Assembly (NCBI GenBank): GCA_964390005.1
Contig: CAYMGM010000012.1
Span: forward strand, 1-55,660
Source: CAYMGM01 sp964390005
GTDB lineage: Bacteria; Pseudomonadota; Alphaproteobacteria; UBA9219
Length of the DNA: 55,660 bases
Direction of reading: 5' to 3'
In this document: in pieces, positions 42,082 to 48,967 of the stretch
Layout: each line of letters begins with the position of its first letter
How positions within the stretch are numbered: the stretch's first letter is position 1
Translations under genes and position numbers: made by a program
Notes under the pieces: generated by a model
Seen by the model: the letters and a program-made list of their open reading frames with translations, nothing else
What the model was told of the DNA's origin: nothing
The model's database searches: none

Positions 42082-42396
42082 TTTTTAGGGCGGCAGAACA
42101 AAGAGTTAGCTCTTCCTATGGGTAGAGCAAGTTCGCTAGTATGAGAGCAAACATGAGAGCAGATTATCTTTTTCGGATAATCTGCTCTTTTGTTTTCAAT
42201 CAGATATATCCCTAACGGCTATGCGCCGAACATGATCGCTGTTTTTTTCGGTATCCCAAGGGGGCAAATTGCACCCCATAAGATTAAGTGCTTTTTTACT
42301 TCTGATTTAGAAATGTTCGCTATAAGAAAACAATACACGCCTGCATGCAAACCTTCCCTCCTCCCGCTGGGCTTTTCTTCTTGAAAGATTACCGCC
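42082..42396. other. Non-coding stretch after tRNA-Thr (315 bp)
   Basis: No convincing gene was seen. It holds a D-arm-like echo of the tRNA (TTAGCTC...GGGTAGAGCA near 42106-42130, sharing GGGTAGAGCA with the tRNA itself), an intrinsic terminator, a short inverted repeat near 42260-42277 (GCAA/TTGC within G- and C-runs), and an AT-rich leader before the chemoreceptor. I could not find a repeat of the tRNA 3' end, so no attachment site can be named. Confidence 0.6.
42156..42191 (+). terminator. Intrinsic terminator downstream of tRNA-Thr
   Basis: AGAGCAGATTATC and GATAATCTGCTCT are perfect 13-bp arms around a short loop, with TTTTG after them. This would end the tRNA transcript 75 bp past the gene. 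Confidence 0.9.
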
Positions 42397-44478
42397 ATGA
42401 AAATTCGCGTCGTTCTTCCCGTAATCATCAGTTTTCTTGCTTTGTTTGCTTTCGGCCTTGCTACTGAACGCGCAGTAGAAGCTTATGCCGCGAGACAAAA
42501 GGCTGAGCGTTTTGTGCAGACGGATCAAATCAGCACCGCGCTTTTGAAAAGCGCGGGTGCGTGGGCAATTGAACGCGGCGCGACAAATCGGGTTTTGGTG
42601 GCGGCGGGAGCAACGTCCTCAGAGGATAAAAACGCCATCCAATCCCGCCGCGAGGAAGCCGACGAAGCCTTTCAGTCGGCCCGCTCTTTTTTGCCCTTGA
42701 TCGAAGGCTTGAAGGGAACGACCGCCTATGCCGAAGCGCAAGACGCCTTTACCACACTTCAGGAGATGAGAACAAAAGTTGATGTCCTGCTGATTAAGAG
42801 CAAGGAGGAACGCGATGCCGCCATCATTTCCGGCTGGGTTCCAGCTATCACAAAGACCATCGATAAAGTGTCCGTGCTGCGCCAGACGGTCGAAACGTTG
42901 GAACGCGCTTCATCGCCGGAAATCATGCAGCTTGTAACCTTGCGGCACATGGCCGCCGAAATGGCCGAGTACGCAGGGCGTGAGCGCGCCCGCCTTTCGG
43001 CAATTCTTGAGGCTCGTCGTCCGATGGCTGTAGGCGACCTTTCGACCTTGTCTGCCGGACGCGGACATATTGAGATGGCGTGGACGGCCATCAACATTCT
43101 GCGCGTGCGCGGCGACGCTCCAGCTCAGGTCAAGGCTGAGATTGATACGGTCGAGAAAGCCTACATGAAAGACTATACTGCGTTGCGGTCGGAACTTCTG
43201 GCGGCGGGCGAAAGCGGCGCTTATGCGCTGGACAGCAAGACCTATTTCCAGAAGGCCACGGATGCGATCAATACGATCCTCAAGATGTCCGCAGAAATGG
43301 GCAAGGCCAGCGCGCAGGCCGCAGAGGCCAATGCCTCAGCCGCCCTTGGTTCGTTCGTGCTGGCCGTTAGCCTTCTTGTGGGCAGTCTTCTTCTCTGTGC
43401 GATTAGTTTCTGGATCACCCTGCGCCGTATCGTCGCACCTTTGTCGCAGATGACGCATGACATGGAGCGTTTGGCCGATGGCGACAAAACGGTTGAGATC
43501 GGAGGCCTGTCCCGCGCGGATGAGATTGGCAATATGGCCAAGGCCGTTCAGGTGTTCAAGGAAAATGCCATCGCCATGGACAGGATGCGCGAAGAGCAGG
43601 AGGAGATGAAGCGTCGCGCTGAAGCCGAGAAAAAGAAGGCGATGATGAATCTGGCCGACAATTTCGAGTCAAGCGTGAAAAACATAGTCAATATTGTTTC
43701 TTCCGCATCGACCGAGCTTCAGGCGACAGCGCAATCCATGACCCATACGGCGGAACAAACGAGCCAGCGCTCCTGCACGGTTGCGGCAGCGTCGGAAGAG
43801 GCAACAACAAACGTTCAAACGGTTGCGGCGGCATCAGAGGAATTGGCCGCATCCATTACTGAAATTAAGAATCTTGTTGAGCGCGCGTCCAAAACGTCAT
43901 CCAATGCAACACAGGAAGGTGCGCGGGTCGATGGCGTTGTGCAAAACCTCGCCGCCTCCACAACAAAGATTGGTGAAGTGGTAGATCTTATCAACAGCAT
44001 CGCATCGCAAACGAATTTGCTGGCACTTAACGCAACTATTGAAGCGGCAAGAGCTGGCGAAGCAGGCAAAGGGTTTGCAGTCGTCGCTTCGGAAGTCAAA
44101 ACGCTCGCCAATCAGACGGCAAAAGCGACGGAAGAAATCACAAGCCAGATTTCTTCGATTCAGGCCGAGACACAGTCGGCAGTTGAGAGTATTCGCGGCA
44201 TCACGGCGACCGTGGGCGAGATTAACTCTATTTCGTCGGCCATAACAAACGCCGTTCATCAGCAGGCAGAGGCGACACAGGAAATTGCCCGCAACGTACA
44301 GCAAGCAGCTCAAGGAACAACCCAAGTGTCGAACGATATCGGCTTGGTCACGCAAGCGGCCAGTGAAACGGGAACGGCGGCATCGCAAACTCTTGCTGCC
44401 GCGACAGAACTGTCGACGCAAGCTGCGCAGTTACAAAAAGAGGTCGATAATTTCTTGAACACAGTTCGCAAGGCCTAG
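42397..44478 (+). CDS. Methyl-accepting chemotaxis protein
   Basis: This 693-residue chemoreceptor has two membrane segments (about 7-27 and 316-339) and a periplasmic helical sensor of nearly 290 residues between them. The sensor has an early GAWAIERGATNRVLVA region reminiscent of nitrate/nitrite-sensing helical domains. A HAMP (about 340-392, PLSQMTHDMERLADGD) and the cytoplasmic signalling hairpin follow, with the tip IASQTNLLALNATIEAARAGEAGKGFAVVASEVK in pieces. It has no pentapeptide tether at the end. The stop TAG overlaps the stop of the convergent integrase in a shared CTAG. The ligand is unknown. Confidence 0.92.
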   Translation: MKIRVVLPVIISFLALFAFGLATERAVEAYAARQKAERFVQTDQISTALLKSAGAWAIERGATNRVLVAAGATSSEDKNAIQSRREEADEAFQSARSFLPLIEGLKGTTAYAEAQDAFTTLQEMRTKVDVLLIKSKEERDAAIISGWVPAITKTIDKVSVLRQTVETLERASSPEIMQLVTLRHMAAEMAEYAGRERARLSAILEARRPMAVGDLSTLSAGRGHIEMAWTAINILRVRGDAPAQVKAEIDTVEKAYMKDYTALRSELLAAGESGAYALDSKTYFQKATDAINTILKMSAEMGKASAQAAEANASAALGSFVLAVSLLVGSLLLCAISFWITLRRIVAPLSQMTHDMERLADGDKTVEIGGLSRADEIGNMAKAVQVFKENAIAMDRMREEQEEMKRRAEAEKKKAMMNLADNFESSVKNIVNIVSSASTELQATAQSMTHTAEQTSQRSCTVAAASEEATTNVQTVAAASEELAASITEIKNLVERASKTSSNATQEGARVDGVVQNLAASTTKIGEVVDLINSIASQTNLLALNATIEAARAGEAGKGFAVVASEVKTLANQTAKATEEITSQISSIQAETQSAVESIRGITATVGEINSISSAITNAVHQQAEATQEIARNVQQAAQGTTQVSNDIGLVTQAASETGTAASQTLAAATELSTQAAQLQKEVDNFLNTVRKA

Positions 44479-45665
44479 TGAACGACCGCTGGCCGCTCGG
44501 CGTTGTTCACGCGGGTCAGTTGGCCGTGATAGGCGGCGGTCGCAAGCACATCGACCGCGCCGCGCAGATAGTTGGGTTGGAGGTGGGCGTATAGCTCGGT
44601 CGTCCTTTGCACAGAATGGCCAAGGAGCCGCGCAATGAGGAAAAGGTCGACACCCGCCAAGGCCATGAGCGTGCCCGCCGTGTGGCGCAACGTGTGGGGC
44701 GTAACGCCCTCTATTCCGGCGCGCTCGCATGAGCGGCGGAAACCCGTGCGGATGTTTTTGACGGGCTCGAAGTTAAACGCGATGACCTTCTCGCAAGGCG
44801 GCACGGTTTCGCCCGAAAGCTCCGACTGTCCTTTTGCGTAGTCTTCCTGCGCTCTCTTTGTTTCCACAAGGTCGCGGAAAAGATGGTCGCTGATGGGAAC
44901 GATGGCGCGCCGTTTCTTGGTTTGCTGTCGCCCTTGCGGGTTCAGATAAAGAATTCTGTTCGCAAAATCCACCTGATCCCAAGTCAGCTCCATCAGCGCG
45001 CCTTTGCGTGCGCCCGTGGTGATGCCCAGCTTGATGAACAGACGGACGTGCGGTTCGGGACAGTTATCGAGCAACCGTTCGATTTCTTCCGGCTCAAGAT
45101 AGCGCATTTTATGCTGCCCCATCGGGGGTAACGGAATCTTGGGCGCGGATGTTAGCCGCCCGTTCACAATGGCGTGATTGAGAGAGGCCACAAGGATGAC
45201 CAGTTCGCGGCGGATCGTCGCTGTGGTGATGGGCCGCGTATCTTCGACTTCTTTGATGCCGTCCTTGGTCTGATAAACACGAGTCTTTCTTGTGCGTTCG
45301 CGTTCGTATCGTTTCAGAACCTGCGGCGTGAGGGTCGAGACGGTTGCCTCGCCTCCGAAAAAGCCGATGAAGTTTTCGACGGTGCGCGCGGCCAGATCGG
45401 CGGTGGCGAGTTCGGGGCCGCGTTCCTGCAGATACCAACGCAAGGCCGTAGCGATGGGGTATTTTTCAGGTTTGGCGATGGGGCCATGTTCTTCCTGATC
45501 GGCGTATTCTAAGATGAACTCGCCGAGGATTTTTTCAGCTTCTGTGCGATCATCAGTGCGCGTGCTGCGTCGCCGGATCCGTCTGGAGCTTTCGAACCAA
45601 TAGATGTACCAAACTTTTTGATTGGGCTCTTTACCGAGCCACGGGGTTTTTCGTGCTCCTGGCAT
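44475..45665 (-). CDS. Tyrosine recombinase / integrase
   Basis: This 396-residue site-specific recombinase has an SAM-like arm-binding N-terminal half (about 70-170, with AARTVENFIGFFGG...) and a catalytic domain with all five residues in order. Arg220 is in TTGARKGALMELTW, a Lys lies in the RQQTKKRRAIVPI hairpin, and His324/Arg327 are in HTLRHTAGT. His350 is in LLGHSVQRTTELYAH, and Tyr359 is the nucleophile. It is an integrase of a prophage or integrative element. Its position next to a tRNA gene supports an integrated element, though attachment sites were not seen. Confidence 0.94.
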   Translation of the reverse strand: MPGARKTPWLGKEPNQKVWYIYWFESSRRIRRRSTRTDDRTEAEKILGEFILEYADQEEHGPIAKPEKYPIATALRWYLQERGPELATADLAARTVENFIGFFGGEATVSTLTPQVLKRYERERTRKTRVYQTKDGIKEVEDTRPITTATIRRELVILVASLNHAIVNGRLTSAPKIPLPPMGQHKMRYLEPEEIERLLDNCPEPHVRLFIKLGITTGARKGALMELTWDQVDFANRILYLNPQGRQQTKKRRAIVPISDHLFRDLVETKRAQEDYAKGQSELSGETVPPCEKVIAFNFEPVKNIRTGFRRSCERAGIEGVTPHTLRHTAGTLMALAGVDLFLIARLLGHSVQRTTELYAHLQPNYLRGAVDVLATAAYHGQLTRVNNAERPAVVH

Positions 45666-45841
45666 GGCGTTAATGACCTTTTGAGATAATCTTCCACATC
45701 TTCAATGCGGAACCGTACTTGGCTTCCAATTTTTACAAACGCAAGTCTTCTTTGCGTGCGCAGGCGAAGCACGGCACTGGGGCTGATTTGCAATCTTTCG
45801 GCAACTTGCTCGACCGTGAGAACGAGAGGCCCATGCGTCAT
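45509..45841 (-). CDS. Excisionase-like helix-turn-helix protein
   Basis: This 110-residue protein has a winged helix of the MerR/excisionase type in residues 5-57 (LTVEQVAERLQISPSAVLRLR, VKIGSQVRFRIEDVEDYL), as in small DNA-binding proteins next to integrases. The ATG at 45841 follows a GAGGGG site. The last 50 residues have no family character and overlap the integrase start region by 157 nt in another frame, so the true protein may be active mainly through its first 60 residues. The order (xis then int, same strand) fits a two-gene recombination unit. Confidence 0.8.
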   Translation of the reverse strand: MTHGPLVLTVEQVAERLQISPSAVLRLRTQRRLAFVKIGSQVRFRIEDVEDYLKRSLTPCQEHEKPRGSVKSPIKKFGTSIGSKAPDGSGDAARALMIAQKLKKSSASSS

Positions 45842-46053
45842 CAGCCCCTCGCCCAAACGGTGCGCCACCAGCGCCAAAGTTGCTTAAAGAAACGGAACCT
45901 TCTCACGCAGCGCGCCCCGCCTTCTGCTTTGCTTCGGAAGGATGCGGCGTTCTGAGAGCCGTGTGGATGAAAAGCGCGACTTCTTCGTCGCTGGTGGAAG
46001 CTGCCGCTTTCTTCATGAATATGGGTGTGCGCGTCAAACCAAAAGAGGGCCGT

Positions 46054-47820
46054 ATGATTGTATTGGGATATAATGGATTCGATAAGGCTTCCTCTTTATT
46101 TGCGAACCGCTTTAACCGAACGGGTATTGATCGGAATCGCGTTCTTGGCCACGATGCTTCGGCGGCTTTGTTTGTCGATGGCGTTCTGGTGAGCGCTGTC
46201 GAAGAGGAGCGTTTTACCCGGGAAAAAAAGACGTCAAGATTTCCGTATAATGCGATCGCTTATTGTTTGGCCGAAGCTAAGTTGGACATAAAGGACGTCG
46301 ATTTTTTTTCATTTCCTTGGTGTTTTGATGAACAAGTCTTGCAATCCTTTAAGGATAAAATCCTTACTGGTTCAGGAGAACAGCAGAAAAAGGAAGCGGA
46401 ACTGAATAATTTTCTTGTCCTTTATAATGAGCTGGCAAGTACGCAAAATGTCCGAAAGGAATTAGAAGAAGTTTATCCAGACGTGCCGGATATCGGAGGC
46501 AAACTGGTTTGTGTCCCTCACCACGTCGCCCATTTAATGGCGGGCTATTATCAGGCCGGAGTCGATCATGCGGCTTTTCTGATTTCAGATGGTCGCGCTG
46601 AAACATATTCGTCAATCGGGGGCGAAATTTCCCATGACAAGCTCACCTTCTTTCCTGATACTGCTGTCGATATATCTAACTCGCTAGGGATGATGTACAG
46701 CAAGATCACGCGCTATTTGGGGTTTATGCCAAATAACGACGAGTATAAAGTCATGGCCTTGGCTAGTTTTTGCCGCGAAGATATTCCTGAAGCTTATGTT
46801 GAAAAACTCGTAACCTTTCATGACGAGGGGAGGTATAGCTTAAGTTTTTCGAACAAGCTTCGCGACGATCTTTCCTACTACGCTTATTTGGATGATGTTT
46901 TCGAAGGAAAAAACCATTTCTTTATAGCTGCAACGGCTCAAAAGGCCGTTGAGCTGGCATCGGCGCGCCGCGTTGATGATCTATATAAAAGGGCGAAGGC
47001 AAGACATCTGATTGTTGACGGAGGCGTCGCCCTGAACTGCGTCAACAATAGTAAACTGTTATCTCAATCTTCTTTCGAAGAAATCTCGGTCGGTTTTGCG
47101 TCGAATGATTGTGGTACGACGATCGGTGCCGCGTATTATGTGGCCTATCAAAAGGCGCAACCCGCGTTGCGGTTGCCGTTGGATAGGACCCCCTATCTTG
47201 GACCCGATTTTGGCGATGATGAAATTCTTGAGGCGCTTGATGCTTGTGGCAGTAAAATAAAATTTGAAGTCTTCAACGAAGAGTCTCTTGTCGAAACGGT
47301 GGCTCAAAAATTACACGAAGGTGCCGTTGTCGGTTGGTTTAATGGGCGGATGGAATTCGGGCCTCGGGCCTTAGGCAATCGCAGTATTCTCGCGAGTCCA
47401 TCCTATCCCGGGATGAAAGATATCTTGAACACAAAAGTGAAGAACAGGGAAACATTCCGTCCATTTGCAGCTGTTGTTTCAGAAGAGAAGGCGGCAGAAT
47501 ATTTTGTAATGGGAAAGAAAAAAAGATCGCCATATATGACGTTTGTTTTTCCTGTCCAGGAAGAATACAGAGAGAAATTAAACGAAGCCATTAATATTGA
47601 TGGGACGTCGCGTATTCAAACTGTATCCCAACAGCAGAATGCGAAGCTATATGCTCTTTTGAAAGCTTTTGAAAAACGAACGGGGGTCTCTTGTTTAATT
47701 AATACATCCTTTAATGTTCAGGGAGAACCGATCGTTTTAACCCCAATGGACGCGCTTGCTTGTTTTCTCAACACGCATTTTGATTTTCTTGTTTTGGGCA
47801 ATTATCTTATACGGAAATAA
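46054..47820 (+). CDS. NodU/CmcH-family carbamoyltransferase
   Basis: This 588-residue protein of the family that transfers a carbamoyl group from carbamoyl phosphate to hydroxyls, by way of an adenylate. The N-terminal domain has GHDASAALFVDG (about 32-43) and AVEEERFTREKK. The C-terminal YrdC-like part has GWFNGRMEFGPRALGNRSILASP in pieces and NTSFNVQGEPIV near the end. The ATG at 46054 with GAGGG upstream is the family start; the frame runs further upstream to 45880, but that part is not family-like. AT-rich codon use differs from the chromosomal genes on the left. It is adjacent to the integrase and no tailoring partners are seen, so the acceptor is unknown. Confidence 0.93.
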   Translation: MIVLGYNGFDKASSLFANRFNRTGIDRNRVLGHDASAALFVDGVLVSAVEEERFTREKKTSRFPYNAIAYCLAEAKLDIKDVDFFSFPWCFDEQVLQSFKDKILTGSGEQQKKEAELNNFLVLYNELASTQNVRKELEEVYPDVPDIGGKLVCVPHHVAHLMAGYYQAGVDHAAFLISDGRAETYSSIGGEISHDKLTFFPDTAVDISNSLGMMYSKITRYLGFMPNNDEYKVMALASFCREDIPEAYVEKLVTFHDEGRYSLSFSNKLRDDLSYYAYLDDVFEGKNHFFIAATAQKAVELASARRVDDLYKRAKARHLIVDGGVALNCVNNSKLLSQSSFEEISVGFASNDCGTTIGAAYYVAYQKAQPALRLPLDRTPYLGPDFGDDEILEALDACGSKIKFEVFNEESLVETVAQKLHEGAVVGWFNGRMEFGPRALGNRSILASPSYPGMKDILNTKVKNRETFRPFAAVVSEEKAAEYFVMGKKKRSPYMTFVFPVQEEYREKLNEAINIDGTSRIQTVSQQQNAKLYALLKAFEKRTGVSCLINTSFNVQGEPIVLTPMDALACFLNTHFDFLVLGNYLIRK

Positions 47821-48177
47821 AGCAGGGCCCACTCTGTTTCGTCTCATTGTGTGCGGTTTTTAATCGATCCATTGAGCGGAGATTTGATGAAGACGCAAAG
47901 GATACGAACGGGCACCCAGAAGAGGAGGATGGTGATTGTTTGTTAAAGGCGACCACGGCCTTTGAGGGAGAGTCAATGAGGGAGATCCAACGGGCCTCCG
48001 GCGGCTTGCCAGTGGTGCGCCCAAATGGAGCTACTTTGAACCTTTTGGGCGACCATCAAGTCATTAGCACGATGGTTGAATGGGGCGCGACTCTAAATAA
48101 TCTTCAACAAAATCAGTCGTCTATAAGCGCACTCGTTTTTTAGGGTGGTGCGGGTTCAAGTCCCAAACAGGAAAATA

Positions 48178-48199
48178 AATCGTTAAGATTTTAACGATT
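48178..48199. repeat. Perfect 9-bp inverted repeat with 4-nt spacer
   Basis: AATCGTTAA, GATT, TTAACGATT. It is AT-rich with no T run after it, so an operator is more likely than a terminator. It stands before the small-ORF cluster. Confidence 0.7.
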
Positions 48200-48315
48200 A
48201 AACAATGAAGAAAGCTTTTCGACAATTAAAGGGATGCAATGAATCCTCCTGCTTCCGCGATTATAACTCGGATGTTTTTCTTATTGACCAACAAGGAAGT
48301 TAGCCTCATTGTTAA

Positions 48316-48351
48316 CCACGAGGGCAGGGATACTTGTTTCTGTCCTCGTGG
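48316..48351. repeat. Stable 12-bp hairpin upstream of the small ORFs
   Basis: The arms at 48316-48327 and 48340-48351 (CCACGAGGGCAG with CTGTCCTCGTGG) pair over 12 bp with one G-U pair, around 12 nt. A second small GGG/CCC hairpin ending in TTTT follows at once, so together they could act as a terminator or leader structure. Confidence 0.7.
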
Positions 48352-48409
48352 GCTTCAAAACCCTTTTACATAGCGGTCAAGACATCTCTGACCGTAAGGA
48401 GATTAGAAG

Positions 48410-48490
48410 ATGGCGTTATCCGAAAGCAGAAAAAAAGATCGTCCTGTCCGCACGCTGCGAATGGGCGTTCTTTTTGTGTTTTTCGCATAA
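48410..48490 (+). CDS. Possible 26-residue small protein
   Basis: A short reading from an ATG with AAGGAG 8 nt upstream. The peptide starts MALSESRKKDRPVRTLR, which is basic, and ends in a short hydrophobic run (MGVLFVFFA). That could be a leader peptide or a small membrane-active protein. There is no recognised relative. The start site is better than chance, but such short readings cannot be proven from sequence. Confidence 0.35.
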   Translation: MALSESRKKDRPVRTLRMGVLFVFFA

Positions 48491-48547
48491 GGGCTGTCTA
48501 ATCCCCATAGATGTCGCCTTTCGGTCTTATGGCCGGAGGGCGACGCT

Positions 48548-48592
48548 ATGTCCAAGCGTTCGCGCCAAAAGCGTCGCGCCGTTTCTATGTAA
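48548..48592 (+). CDS. Possible 14-residue basic leader peptide
   Basis: Starts MSKRSRQKRR with GGAGGG just upstream (7 nt before the ATG). Six of the fourteen residues are Arg or Lys. A 10-bp hairpin (CTGCCAGACC/GGTCTGGCAG, about 48609-48634) follows before the next ORF, which is the layout of a leader-peptide control region, but nothing proves translation. Confidence 0.3.
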   Translation: MSKRSRQKRRAVSM

Positions 48593-48661
48593 GCGGTTTT
48601 GAACCTCCGGCTGCCAGACCCATTTCGGTCTGGCAGTTATTCCAACCGAAGGAGCTTACCG

Positions 48662-48868
48662 ATGAACGATCTGGACTTTTGGCAAATTTGTACTGCTTTT
48701 TCTAAAGCTTACTTTAGCAATCCCAGCATCCTTATCCTTTTGGTCATTCTTGTTCTGGCCATAGGCACCAGCCTGCGTTTTCGAAAGATCGAAAAGGCAA
48801 GAGGCCGAACAAACACACTTTTTGAGAAACCCCCTCTCTCACCGAAGGGAGATGTTGGCTTACGGTGA
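48662..48868 (+). CDS. Small single-pass membrane protein
   Basis: This 68-residue protein has AAGGAG 7 nt before its ATG. It begins MNDLDFWQICTAFSKAY, has one strong membrane segment at about 22-39 (SILILLVILVLAIGTSLRF) and a basic tail after it (RKIEKARGR), so the tail would stay in the cytoplasm. It is not recognised. It stands 99 bp before the hemerythrin chemoreceptor on the same strand and may be transcribed with it. Of the three small readings here, this is the most credible. Confidence 0.55.
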   Translation: MNDLDFWQICTAFSKAYFSNPSILILLVILVLAIGTSLRFRKIEKARGRTNTLFEKPPLSPKGDVGLR

Positions 48869-48967
48869 GAAATAATATATCACTATACAGGTGTCCCCCT
48901 CCCTCCGCAGTTCTGCCTTTCCCTCGACGCATCAAATCCCAGCACGGCTTCTTCTTGAGGTGTCCTA

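Larger units (their letters stand above)
47821..48409. other. Poorly coding stretch downstream of the carbamoyltransferase
   Basis: Nearly 590 bp without a gene I can defend. A 55-codon reading from 47975 to 48143 has GGGAG before its ATG (starts MREIQRASGG) but resembles nothing. At 48150-48164 there is a T-arm-like piece (GCGGGTTCAAGTCCC) without a rest of a tRNA. A 9-bp palindrome and a long hairpin (listed separately) follow. The composition is AT-richer than the chromosome at the left. Confidence 0.5.

Noticed and set aside
41849..42082. Minus-strand reading of 77 residues with PRGIEPPTPSLPRTCSTPELQ-like text
   Set aside because: It is the antisense of tRNA-Thr and its flank. This is a familiar false protein produced by reading a tRNA gene backwards.
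45880..46053. Upstream extension of the carbamoyltransferase from a TTG
   Set aside because: The extra 58 residues have no family character, and a good site precedes the ATG at 46054.
47847..48143. 98-residue reading after the carbamoyltransferase
   Set aside because: It has no convincing start or family. Only its last 55 codons have a possible ribosome-binding site, and they are noted under the non-coding stretch.
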